A stretch of DNA of 64,000 bases from Artocarpus heterophyllus (taxonomy: Eukaryota > Streptophyta > Magnoliopsida > Rosales > Moraceae). Below are positions 36,430-47,580 of this stretch, piece after piece. Position numbers and translations under genes: made by a program. A model generated the notes under the pieces. It worked only from the letters and a program-made list of their open reading frames with translations, had not been told where the DNA came from and did no database searches. Within the stretch, counting starts at the first letter, position 1. Every line of letters starts with the position of its first letter. The stretch is from positions 6,470,981 through 6,534,980 of the forward strand of contig CM046339.1 of assembly GCA_025403435.1 (NCBI GenBank). Direction: 5' to 3'.

Positions 36430-36655
36430 GCTGCCTTAGGTGCAAAACTCAGGCACACAAATCAAAGAGACACAATGATTACGCTTGCCAGGGAGATATC
36501 CAATCGAGTGTTGACATGTGTTTCTCTAAGCCTCATCGCATGACCCTTCGACTTCTGTCTCCCTGGGACACCGCTTGAGACCTAATTTGATCCGATCACA
36601 CCCTCTTATCATAGTCCACTCGGCCGAGCACTGACCAAGTGTATTGGGGGCCTAC

Positions 36656-37205
36656 TATTGGGGTTGTGCTTGACGCTGTCTCCTGAGGAAGAAAATCCCT
36701 ATGGCTGGCAAATATGCTCTGTAGATGCTCCAAGAAGCACGATGTCAACCCCAATAGCTCGACCTGTATGCCTAAGGTGCTTTTGTAGAGCCCTTGCTAG
36801 CAGTAGCGCATGCTGCCACCTCCTTGGATGGACATGTGCTCGGGTTGGGTTGTCAAGGCCTATAAACAGGTGGCTTTTCACCGACGGGAACCATGACACA
36901 TGTCACTTGCTTTCTAACAGTCTTGATGTGACATGCGGGTTGTGGGTAAAATCCACCTAACACCCGATTCAAGTGGCAGCCTACAAATAGAGTGCATTTA
37001 TTGCAGCTCGAGGCGAAAGTGCTCTTTCCCAACTAACCAGCTCATATTCTCTACTGAGCAACGCCTATCTTGAGTGTTGGAGAGCCCTTGTCCAGTACCT
37101 CACTAGTGTCCCCTTTTTACCTCCGAAGCATCATTCTTCTTACTACAGGTACAACCAAGAGGCCGAGACAGATAGGACAGACCCTTCCAAACACCGTGCG
37201 CAGCT
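36656..37205 (+). repeat. Probable 3' LTR of the Tat-like remnant
   Basis: It follows the polypurine-like GTATTGGGGGCC tract. It starts TATTGGGGTTGTGC where TGTTGGGG would be usual. It has TATA-like CCTATAAACAGG at ~36862. No second copy is present to fix the ends, so the right boundary is a guess. Confidence 0.4.
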
Positions 37206-37233
37206 GTATGTGTTGTTGAATCGCTGCCATTTA

Positions 37234-37338
37234 CTAATAAGCATCAATAATAGAGGTTTTCACAACGGCTTTTTAATCATCATAGAAGTTTTCCATGACG
37301 GTTTAAAACCATCGTGGAAGGCCATGTTTATAGTAGTG
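37234..37338. mobile_element. Remnant of a CACTA-type element
   Basis: The right end, inverted, reads CACTACTATAAACATGG followed by ACGATGGTTTTAAACCG. The left part holds the inverse-related AACGGC...CATGACGGTTTAAAACC repeat, so half of a fold-back is visible. The matching left terminus is missing. Confidence 0.5.
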
Positions 37339-38018
37339 TATCCATTTCATTTATGTTTAGTAGTACTATTGCCTTTTTTAAGGTCAAGGATATAATAGTT
37401 CAAATTTCACATCCAAAGACTTATTTAAAATCCTAAAAAACAGGGAGCACATAAATTATTTGTGCCATGGTTTTTGGTAAAATCACCTAATTAGGATATG
37501 GATGCTGGAGTAGTTACAAAATCTTTCGGGGTCAAATTATGAAAAGTCACACGATGGTAAGATCTGTATCTAGTTTGAAAAAGATACAAACATTAAATGG
37601 GACAAAATGAGAGGGAGATAAGACCAAGGTTGTCCTTTTCAAGCCAAGGAATATTATTTTAAACGTTTTTCCTTCCTGAGAATTCCTTCATACTTGCAGA
37701 AAATATCTTTTTGATGAGGTCTACACATCAGCTCATCTATCCATTTTGAATGATCCTTACATCTCCATTAATCGATAAAACAACAATAATGACATAATCC
37801 TCATCCTAATTTTCATCAATTGTTGTCCGTTTCTTTGGGCACATTATTATTGAATTATAGTTTTTAGCCTAAGTTTTAACTTGAATTTTGGATGTCTCAT
37901 GTCACGAGAACATGTCTTCCATAATGTACTCTTATTTCAAAGTGTTTGTGGCGTACATCGCATGGTAAGACTTCTTAGCTAAAATAAATTGTAGAACTAA
38001 CCAAATTCTAGACTATTG
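37339..38018. other. AT-rich stretch with nothing recognised
   Basis: No ORF of note, repeat terminus or RNA gene is visible. At 38019 it is fused to the RT start of Copia B, so one end of a deletion lies here. Confidence 0.5.
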
Positions 38019-39352
38019 CATCAAATGGGTTTTATCCCTTCGGGTAGATATACAAGTTCCCAAACTGAATTGGAGTACATGGACTCTATTTCAAGGCTCA
38101 TAGCCTCTAGCCATTTCTCCTTCTCAGAATCTTCCATGGCATCATGATATGTCAATGGATCATCCTCACCATTATCTGAGATAGCAACATGTGCTTTTCC
38201 AACTTCCCTATAGCGAGCAGGTGGTCTCACAACCCTCCCACTACGTCGAGGTGGTATGAAATTTTGATCTAGAGATGTGGTCTTCTCATTTTGTCCTTCG
38301 ACAATGGTTATCGGTTGTTGTCTGATCTAATCAGAAGGTAACTCTTCAAGTACAACTTTGCTATGAGGTTTATAATTTGTCATATAATCATTCTCAAGAA
38401 AGTGGCATTTATCGATACAAATACCTTCTTTTCTTATGGACTATAAAAAAAACCTCCCCTCGTTCCCTTTAGGTGTCCCACAAACAAGCATACTTCAGAA
38501 CGTGGTTCTAGCTTCCGGTCTTTCCTTTCAACACATGTGTTGGACACCCCCATATACGAATATGTCGCATACTAGGTTTGTGACCATTCCATAACTCTAA
38601 AGGTGTTTGGAATAGACTTAGATGGAACTATGTTTAGCAGATATACTGCAGTTTGTAGTGCATATCCCCAAAATGAAGTGGGTAATGATGAGTAGCTGAG
38701 CATGGATCTGACCATATGTAGCAACATCTGATTTTTTCTCTCTGCAACACCATTTTGTTGTGGTGTTCTAGGTGCAATGAGTTGTGATAGAATACCATGT
38801 TCTATCATATAGTCCTTAAATTCAGTATCAAGGTATTGCCCTCCTCGATCAGATTGAAGAGTGTTCACCGTCTTTCCTAATTGCTTTTCAGCTTCTGCTT
38901 GGAATTCTTTGAACTTTTCAAAACTTTTAGATTTCCTTTGCATTAGGTATATGTATCCATACCTTGAATAATTGTTAATAAATGTGATGAAATATTCATA
39001 ACCACCATGTACTTGTACATTCAATGGACCGCAGACGTCCGAATGTATTAGCTTAAGTGATTCTTTGGCCCTTCGCGTTTTGTAGAGAAAGGCCATTTAG
39101 TCATTTTACCTTCAAGACAAGATTCACAAACTGGTAGAGAACTAACTTTTACCCCCTGTTTGGCATTGTGGTGGGAACCACGGTTTCCACCACAAACTCA
39201 GTTATAAACAGTGTAAAGCTTTCACATGCTATAGTACACAATTTAAAAAATTGCTACAGTGTAAAGTTTTCACATGCTATAGTAAAAGTGGTTCCCACCA
39301 TCGGTTCCCACCACCTTCCAAACAACCCCTTAGTTCTTTTAAAGGACCATCG
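38019..39352 (-). pseudogene. Copia element B integrase to RT start
   Basis: Minus-strand translation shows the pre-integrase end CESCLEGKMTK (~39110), the integrase core with SDVCGPLNVQ (~39030), LQSDRGGQYLD (~38845) and NGVAERKNQMLL (~38740), so the three acidic catalytic positions can be located. The RT opening DPLTYHDAMEDSEKEKWLEA (~38150) follows, and the frame stops in KPI at 38021 where homology ends. A Tourist-like MITE (39152-39329) splits the pre-integrase part. A2 is inserted at 39353. Confidence 0.85.
39152..39329. mobile_element. Tourist-like MITE in Copia B
   Basis: 178 bp with target-site duplication TTA (39149-39151 and 39330-39332). The ends CCCCCTGTTTGGCATTGTGG and, inverted, GGGGTTGTTTGGAAGGTGG share the TGTTTGG core, and inner GGTGGGAACC repeats form a stem. 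Removing it restores a continuous Copia reading. It is of the same family as 17249-17370 + 26329-26394. Confidence 0.85.
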
Positions 39353-41382
39353 TGTTGGAAACAAAGTGCGTGACAGAATTTTAAAAAATTTTCCATCAGA
39401 GTAATTTCTAAAACAGAAGTTTGACATGTTATGTGTATAAATTAGACAGAACTTACTAATCTCAGTGTGCCGAAGAACCTCCGCAACCTGTGTAGAGAAG
39501 TAACGTTCCAGAAGAGCCTCAACCAACTGGTCTTCTTTGCTATTCTCTATCCACAACCGGAGTGAGTGTGGGCTTACACGTACAGCTCTTCCACCGGTGA
39601 CTCTCCTTCCAACCAATAGAGAGAACCCAAAGCTAGTGTTCGCGATTTGTGAACAAAAGCTCTCAGGGAGTTTTCAGATGCTCACTAGAAGAGTATAACT
39701 CATAATCTCTCAAATTGATCTGAGTAAATCATAAGACTCACTCCCTTTTTATAGCTATTGGTCCGGGGTCAGTCCGTATCAGATTAGGTCTCAAAAACTC
39801 AAAATAGAATCAAGTTCGGATCAATATCTGATAAGATCCACGTGAAAGTATGTAATCTTATCACCCGCTGATCGGCAGGCAGAACATTCTGATCGGCAGG
39901 CCGAACAGGCCAGTCCGGCAGGCCAACCATGTCATTCGACAGGCTGAACTCTCGAGAAAAAATCTCCACGAATCTTTTATTTTCCACATGAGATTCTAAA
40001 GGATAAAGTCTCAGTTTTGATTCAAATAACCCAATAGAGAAGATATCTGATTAAAACAAACTTTATGAAGATAATCTTTAAGAAAATAAATCAATTCACA
40101 ATAATTCTACAAGTTTATCTTGTTCTAATTTGTCCAAAATTAAAACAACCGATAAAAAGACAAGAATTATCAAACCGCAATAATTCAACAAGTTTATCTT
40201 GAACTAATTTCTTACAAAATTAATTCAACCGATAAAAAGACATGAATTATTTGATTCTAACAAATTTTAAACCAATCTGATAAATCCGACATAAGTCACC
40301 AATTATTGGAAAAGCACGCCGTGTCGTTACAAGACATTGTGAGCTAGCAAAGGGGACCAAAATGGACCTATAAAGTTCAAGCTCATAATAATTATGAAAC
40401 CCAATATCCCAGATATACATTTCACAATTATCAACTCCAACGCTACTCCACTAAAAGCTTGGAGCTGCACTCTCAAACTTTATAGAATTACGAAGCTCGT
40501 GTAGCTAAGTCTCCATGACATATCATAGTGTATCATATCCCCATATGATCATTCATAATCGGCTTAAGGACAAGTTCTGTCTTACCTTCCCGATTATTTT
40601 TATCTTACGTTCCATTGTCTCACCATTAGAAAACTTACCATCCAAAGATAGTATACCATTCGGTTACACCTATGTATCCAAATGGTTGAGCGCTCCAGTT
40701 TTTCAATTACAGGACAACGCATATAAGCGGATATCATTACTCCTAAAGAGGAGCTATGGATTCCATATCTATGAATAACAAGTCTACACTATCAATAGTC
40801 AAGCCTCCAACGTACCGGCATGCATACCACTATAGAGATGTGGGAGTCACCCTTTGGCACATCAAAAGACACAAGTCCAGACAACGGGCCCACTATTCAT
40901 CTCAGGATTAAGATACAATACAAATGACTGTCTAAAGTGAATCGATTTGCCGAGACAGAATTATTAATCCAAATCAATTCACTTTATGTCCCGATCCAAC
41001 ACATCGTCACCTATGACAACGTGCCAATGTTTCTATTCACGGAGTCCAACTCCGATGGTCAAGACAAACCATCTCCCAAAAGGGATATAGATAACATAAC
41101 AATCTTTACATGAATAAAGCGCCCAACTTTATTGTCTCGATTGCGGATCATATGTTTTAGACCGTCACCTTAAGAATCGTGTCTTCCGTATAATCAGTCC
41201 ATCATATGCCCAATTCTTAAGGTTTAGACTGACAGTCTCAGACTACTGTTTGCTTATCATATATTCAACAAATATGAACATAAAGATGACAAGATTTGGT
41301 ATAAATGAATAAATTCTTTATTGATAAAAATGTCTCCAAAAACGTATTACCTTTTTACTCCTTAGGGCATACATGTCTAACA
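39353..41382 (-). repeat. A2 3' LTR
   Basis: 2030 bp. On the minus strand a CCAAT (39757-39761) and TATAAAAA (39746-39753) pair lies downstream of a palindrome cluster (39872-39955). On the plus strand it keeps an 87-codon ORF (40515-40778). Confidence 0.95.
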
Positions 41383-41393
41383 ATCTCCCACTT
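41383..41393 (-). other. A2 polypurine tract
   Basis: The minus strand reads CAAGTGGGAGAT next to the 3' LTR start TGTTAGACATG. The same block follows the LTR at 1645. Confidence 0.75.
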
Positions 41394-41396
41394 GCA

Positions 41397-44300
41397 CTAA
41401 GTGAGTAAATACAATAAATTTTGCATCCCCATAGCTTCCAAATGCCTCTCGAAGACTCTCCCAATAAGTGTCTTCGTAAATGGATCAGCTAAATTGTCCT
41501 TTGACGCAATCTTGCATACCATGACATGCCCGCCCTCAACGATGTCCTTTATCACATGATACTTCCGATCAATATGCTTACTCTTCTTGTGAAATCTTGG
41601 TTCCTTAGCATTAGCTACCGCCGCACTGTTATCACAATACAGTGATACCGCTTTATCCATACCAGGAACTACCTCAAGATCCCCAAGGAACTTGCAGAGC
41701 CGCACTGCTTCTTTCGAAGCATCACTAGCTGCCACATACTCGGCCTCCATCGTTGAATCCGAAGTGCAATCTTGCTTCGCACTTCTCCAACTGATGGCAC
41801 CGCCACCCAGAGTAAACACAAACCCCGAAGTCGATTTTCTAGAATCTAGACAGGATTGAAAATCTGAATCAGTGTATCCTAGAGGAGTTAAATCCTCACC
41901 CGAATACACAAGCATATACCCTCGAGTCCTTCTCAGGTACTTGAAATATGCTTTACCACAACCCAATGGTTCGGGCCTGGATCCGCATAGCTAATATCCG
42001 GTCGTGTGCAAACCATGGCATACATGAGATTACCCACTGCCGAAGCATAAGGCACCTTCTTCATGTATTCGCTTTCTTCATAAGACTTTGGAGAGTCTTT
42101 CTTAGAAAGAGTAATTCCAGACCTAGATGGTTGCCCACCTTTCTTGGAATCCTGCATTGCAAACCTCTTGAGAATTTTATCTATGTAGCCGGCTTGAGAC
42201 AAAGCTATCATTTTGTTCTTTCTATCCCAAAAGATCTGGATACCGAGAACAAAATTAGCCTTACCCAAGTCCTTCATGTCAAACTACTTGGTCAACCATA
42301 ATTTGACCGATGACAACGCCCCAACATCATTGCCAATTAGCAAAATGTCATCTACATAGAGTAGTAGAAAAACCACCTTCCCATCCTTAATGTGTTTGTA
42401 AACACATGGTTCATCCACGTTTTGTGAGAACCCATAAGTCTTGATCACTTGATCAAATCTTATGTTCCAAGAACGAGAAGCCTGCTTAAGTCCATAAATA
42501 GACTTTAGCAGCTTACAAACCTTACCCTCTTGACCCGCGACCTTGAACCCGTCTGGTTGTTCCATATAAATATCTCATCAAGATAGCCATTCAGAAAAGC
42601 CATCTTGACATCCATCTGCCAATCTCATAGTCGAGAGCGGCAGCTATAGACAAGAGAATCTGGGTAGACTTAAGCATGGCTACAGGCAAAAAGGTTTCCT
42701 TATAATCAATTCCTTCCTTTTGCGTATAACCCTTAGCTACTAGTCTAGCCTTAAAGGTTTCGACCTTTCCATCCACTCCACTTTTCCTCTTGTAGATCCA
42801 CTTACACCCTATGGGTTTTACCCCTTCGGGAAGATCCACAAGCTCCTAGACCTGATTAGTCTCCATAGACTTCATCTCTATGTTCATGGCCTCTGTCCAA
42901 AGTCTTGAATCAACATCCTCCATAGCTTCTGTGTAAGTATAAGGATCCCTGTCATGTTCATCCAGTTCAGCCAAGAAGACCTCCCCATTGAACATATACC
43001 TCTCAGGTTGACGCCCGATCCTCCCACTATGCCAAAGCCCTTGAGGTTGTTGTTTAGGTTTGTCTGGTTTTTCTACACCGATCGGAATGGTTTCGTTCGG
43101 AACCTCTAGAGTGAATAGATTACCCCTTAACTCCTCAAGCACCACTTTGCTTCGAGGTTTAAAGTCATCCATGTAACTCTCCTCAAGGAAAGTTGCATTA
43201 GTTGAAACCACAACTTTATTTTCCTTTGGGTTATAAAAATAATCCCCTTTAGTCCTTTTTGGGTATCCTACAAACACACAAACTTCCGAACGTGCTTCCA
43301 ACTTATTCGGATCCTTAAACAAGACATGAGCTGGACATCCCCATATGCGAATATGGTTTAAGGATGTCTTCCGTCTTGTCCACAACTCGTGAGGAGTTTT
43401 AGGGACCGATTTTGAAGGCATATTGTTCAAAAGATAACATGCGGTTTGTAGTGCATATCCCCAAAAGGATAAAGGCAATGATGAATAACTCATCATGGAC
43501 CGAATCATGTCCAACAAAGTCCTATTCCTTCTCTCCGCTATGCCATTTTGCTGCGGAGTGCCCGGCGCAGTCAAATGGGATAAAATCCCATTCTCTAACA
43601 AGTGTCCCAAGAACTCATCAGAAAGGTATTCCCCACCTCGATCAGATCGAAGTGCCTTTATGGGTCTACCCAATTGCTTTTCCACTTCAGCCCAAAACTC
43701 CCTGAACTTATCATAAGTTTTTCTTTTGTGGTGCATTAGGTACACATACCCATATCTTGACTAATCGTCAATGAAATTGACGAAATACTCATACCCTCCT
43801 CGTGCCCAGATGTTCATCGGTCCGCAAACATCACTATACATAAGTTCTAGAACCCCTTCGGCCCTATTACCCTTAGACCCATATGGTCTTTTGGTCATTT
43901 TATCCTCCAAACAAGACTCACATTGAGGTATAGATTCCACCTTTAAGTGACTTAAAGGTCCACCCCTTACCAACCTTCGAATCCTATTCAGGTTAATATG
44001 GCCAAGGCGCAAATGCCAAAGATAAGTCTTATTAGAGTGAGAAGTTTTAAGTCTTTTTGAGTCATTATCATTTATCTCAGCATTAAGCAATAAGTCCATC
44101 TTAGGTTTGATAAAATATAGATTATTTTGCATCCATCTAGAACAGATAAAAGATTTATTTTTACGAATCACCACTTTTTCATTAAAAGATACCACGTAGG
44201 AGTCTTTAAATAAAGAAGATACAGAAATTAAATTCCTTTTAAATTTAGGAACATAAAAACAATCTCGCAAAATTAAATTCCTATAATTATCAAAATAAAG

Positions 44301-45319
44301 ATGGACATCTCCCACTGCTTTCGCTGAGACCAAGGATCCATCGCCCATCCAAAGCGTTAAGTCTTCACGTAGTAGACTTCTTGTTTCTTTGAATCCCTGC
44401 AAAGAAACACAAACATGATTAGTTGCACCAGAATCTATGACCCAAATATCACTGGATTCCTCAACCAAACAAGTTTCTAGATATAGAAGATCACACTACC
44501 TCCCTTGGAAAGGAAGTCCTTGCAATGCTTCTTTATATGCCTGACCTTACCATAGAAGAAGCACTTAAGCTTCTTTGGGTTCTTCTTCTTCTTCTTCTTG
44601 CTTTTGGTAGCAGCAGGAATAGAAGACTTCCCATTCTTGGCCCGTTGCTTATTTCCATTCCCTAAGTTAGGATTGGAACCAGAAGAAGCTACCATGTTGG
44701 CCTCACCACCAGCAGGAGACTCCCTGATCAGTAGTTCAAACTCCTGTAACTGTTTCATCAGTTCTATCAAGGTCATATCCCGTCTATTACTTAAATTAAA
44801 AGTAGCTCTAAACAGAATAAATTCCTTAGACAGAGTCTCAAAGACCATAGTCATCTGAGTTTCAGCATCGATGTCAGCTCCATTGATTTGAGCCTCAGCG
44901 AGGTAACCTATGACCAACATCATGTGCTCCTTTATAGATGTCCCCGGTCTCTATCTACAGTTTAAGAGTTTTTGAAACACCCCTTGCCGTTTTGTTATGG
45001 CCTGGCCTCCAAACATGTCCTCAAGATTATCCAAGATCTGCTTCGCAGTCTCATAATCCTAATGTTGAGCCTGCGGCACGTTGTTCATGCTAGCCATAAC
45101 ATAGCAGCGGGCCTGATCATTAGCATCTTTCCAGCGGTCGTACGCTTGGAATTGGTCATTACTTGAGTCTCCCGTAGGCTCGGGAGGACAAGGAGTTGTT
45201 AGTACATATTTCAGTTTCTCAAAGGATAGGACGATGTCCAGGTTCCGTTTTCAATCGTTATAATTCTCACCGGTTAATTGGTTTTTGTCAAGTATCGATG
45301 ATAAAGCGTTTTTAGACAT
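41397..45319 (-). pseudogene. Copia family A polyprotein (A2)
   Basis: Gag starts at ATG 45317-45319 (MSKNALSSILDKNQLTGENY). Then come a basic tract, protease WVIDSGATNHVC (~44440), pre-integrase HLRLGHINLNRI (~44010), integrase [17 protein letters not shown] and [12 protein letters not shown] (43870-43530), RT with LLLYVDDILLIGND (~42350) and RNase H with TMEAEYVAASDAS (~41750), ending at 41397. Premature stops include TAG at 44951-44953 and 45059-45061, where A1 has CAG, a TGA in the gag N-terminus (~45260), and TAGs near 43762 and 42850. Frameshifts occur near 44500, 42580, 42280 and 41945. All key catalytic residues remain visible. Confidence 0.95.
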
Positions 45320-46983
45320 TTTCAATCTACAATAAAGAATCATATACCAAACATAAGCAAACATATATAATAATTTAGTAAGATAACACAATCATGTAAA
45401 AACATACAAATGTGTTTATGTGTCAAAACCTTGAAAATATCACAACCTTACAACGAAAATTCCCAACTCAGAATCCAACAAGCTCCTAGGGGAGTCATGC
45501 CAAATTCAATCAGAACACGGATCCCCTCCTGATTAGTATATGCCATCCAAGACCCGTATGATCCAGCATATACTAATAATCGTTTCTTTGGCCATTAATT
45601 GTATTAACAGAGCTCCTAGGGGAGGTTAATAATAAAATTAACGTGAGTGTATAACCACCGTTTCAATATTTTATCCATGATTTATAACCACCACCTAGGG
45701 GTGTGCAACCATAAATCATACTAAAATACCTTATCATTTCAGAGATCCAATCTTGTACATGATAGAAATCCCTTCCTAGGGGTCGGGACCACCATGTTCT
45801 TCCTATGGACCAACGATGGAGGCCTTAGGTCCTCTCTTTGAAAACCTTCTCCCACTCAATCTTTTGAAGTCATGGTTTTATTTTAAAATTATGCATGAAC
45901 AATTTTAATATGAGCGGCACTCCCTATTCTATATGACATGTCATCAATATACATGGTAAATCATATTATAATGCAGACAAGCAAAGCAATCAAGAAAATC
46001 TACAAGCAAAATAATAATAACCATCATATTATGGTTCCATCCTAGAGAATAGAAAAAACAAAGATTACAAGAGAATAATCGTGACATTTATCGATTCTTC
46101 ATTCTTGAATCCTCAAGCTGTATCCTTCTTCATGTGATATCTATCTTCAAGTCTTCAATCCCGTATGAATCGAATACTTCATATTTCCGGTCATATCCAA
46201 ATTTAATGTTTCTCAGAATCGTCCCAAAAGTAAAATTAAAACTGCACCAAAAAAATTGCACCTTTTCTGGATACTTAGCAGCTCTCGGTCAGCAGGCCGA
46301 TCTAGGTGATCGGCCTGCTGATCATGAAGGTTTGGCCTGCCGAACTGAAAGTTTGGCCTGCCAGCAGAGCACCCAAATTTATGCCCCACTGTCGGCCTGC
46401 CGGACCACACGTGCGGCCTACCGATCTGTGACCTTCGGCCTGCCGAACTATGAGGTCCGGCTTGCCGATCGAGCAGAAAACCCTCATTCCAAAAAATACA
46501 ATTTTAATGCAATTCATCAATTTTATTTTCAACAATTCAAAAATATAAAATTAGAGACTCAGGAAATACCTGGAGACGCCATCATCAATCTTTAAGATCC
46601 GACTTCTTGTTTCGTCTTCTCTGAATAATTATGTAATTACAAAATTCTTACAAAATAAAAAATTAAATAACAATTCCTCGACGGAGATGATAGTCCGCCA
46701 TCTAATTACAAGAAAAACCTAGATACACATTCTAACCTCTAAGGAACCATAACCGGTATTAATTAATTAATAAATAATTAAACAACGATTTAATCAACCA
46801 TAACTAATTAATAAACATTCACCACATAATCCATGACAACATATATATTATATAGAAACCTAGAGTGTCATCTCTCTATAAAATTCAATTCAAGCATAGG
46901 AGAGATTAAGATCACAAAATTTATGCATATAACATGATCACAAACTTGCAAATTTATGAAAAAACCTTGGCTCTGATACCAAT
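45320..46983 (-). other. A2 leader with primer-binding site and palindrome array
   Basis: Homologous to 6750-8345. The primer-binding site TGGTATCAGAGCC (minus strand) is at 46969-46981. At 46286-46470 it has 10 or so GC-rich motif copies, mostly TCGGCCTGCCGA on the plus strand, more than the A1 leader holds. Confidence 0.8.
46286..46470. repeat. Palindrome array in the A2 leader
   Basis: Repeated CGGCCTGCCGA units spaced ~15-25 bp. The orientation is inverse to the array in the LTR of the same element, so leader RNA and U3 RNA are complementary at each motif. Confidence 0.8.
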
Positions 46984-47375
46984 TGTTGGAAACAAAGTGC
47001 GTAGCAGAATTTTAAAAAATTTCCATCAGAGTAATTTCTAAAACACAAGTTTGACATGTTATGTGTATAAATTAGACAGATCTTACTAACCTCAGTGTGC
47101 CGAAGAACCTCCGCAACCTGTGTAGAGAAGTAACGTTCCAAAAGAGCCTCAACCAACTGGCCTTCTTTGCTATTCTCTATCCACAACCGGAGTGAGTGTG
47201 GGCTCACACGTACAGCTCTTCCACCGGTGACTCTCCTTCCAACCAATAGAGAGAGCCCAAAGCTAGTGTTCGTAATTTGTGAACAAAAGCTCTCAGGGAG
47301 TTTTCAGATGCTCAGTAGAAGAGTATCACTCTTAATCTCTTAAATTGATCTGAGTAAATCATAAGACTCACTCCC

Positions 47376-47391
47376 TTTTTATAGCTATTGG
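47376..47391 (-). promoter_or_regulatory. LTR promoter boxes of family A
   Basis: The minus strand reads CCAATAGCTATAAAAA: a CCAAT (47387-47391) only a few bases upstream of TATAAAAA (47376-47383). The same arrangement is at 39746-39761, and a TATAAATA occupies the position in the solo LTR. The palindrome array starts ~110 bp upstream. Confidence 0.6.
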
Positions 47392-47500
47392 TCCTGGGGT
47401 CAGTCCGTATCAGATTAGGTCTCAAAAACTCGAAACAAAATCAAGTTCAGATCAATATCTGATAAGATCCGCGTGAAAATGTGTAATCTTATCTCCCGTT

Positions 47501-47580
47501 GATCGGCAGGCCGAACATTCCGATCGACAAGCCGAATAGGCCAGTCCGACAGGCCGACCACGTCATTCGGCAGGCCGAAC
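47501..47580. repeat. Palindrome array in the A2 5' LTR
   Basis: Five imperfect copies of TCGGCAGGCCGA, each an inverted repeat with 5-bp arms around AG. Copy number differs among family A LTRs. Confidence 0.85.

Larger units (their letters stand above)
31566..37205 (+). mobile_element. Tat-like gypsy remnant carrying Transposase_28-type ORFs
   Basis: The block is GC-richer than its surroundings and replaces the missing end of element B. It contains a minus-strand Transposase_28-like ORF (32479-36269), a plus-strand coiled-coil ORF fragment (31770-32265), and a TTGGGGG polypurine-like tract (36643-36650) followed by a probable LTR. In Tat-lineage gypsy elements an antisense extra ORF can lie between integrase and the 3' LTR, and this layout fits that. 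Pol is absent. A solo family A LTR is inserted inside. Confidence 0.55.

Noticed and set aside
31566..37205. Two expressed host genes with convergent orientation
   Set aside because: Repeated in-frame stops, Transposase_28-like content, and the LTR and polypurine context point to a transposon remnant.
46286..46470. Regularly spaced short palindromes resembling a CRISPR array
   Set aside because: Plant nuclear context, irregular spacing, degenerate units and location inside a retrotransposon leader. These are LTR-element motifs, not CRISPR repeats.
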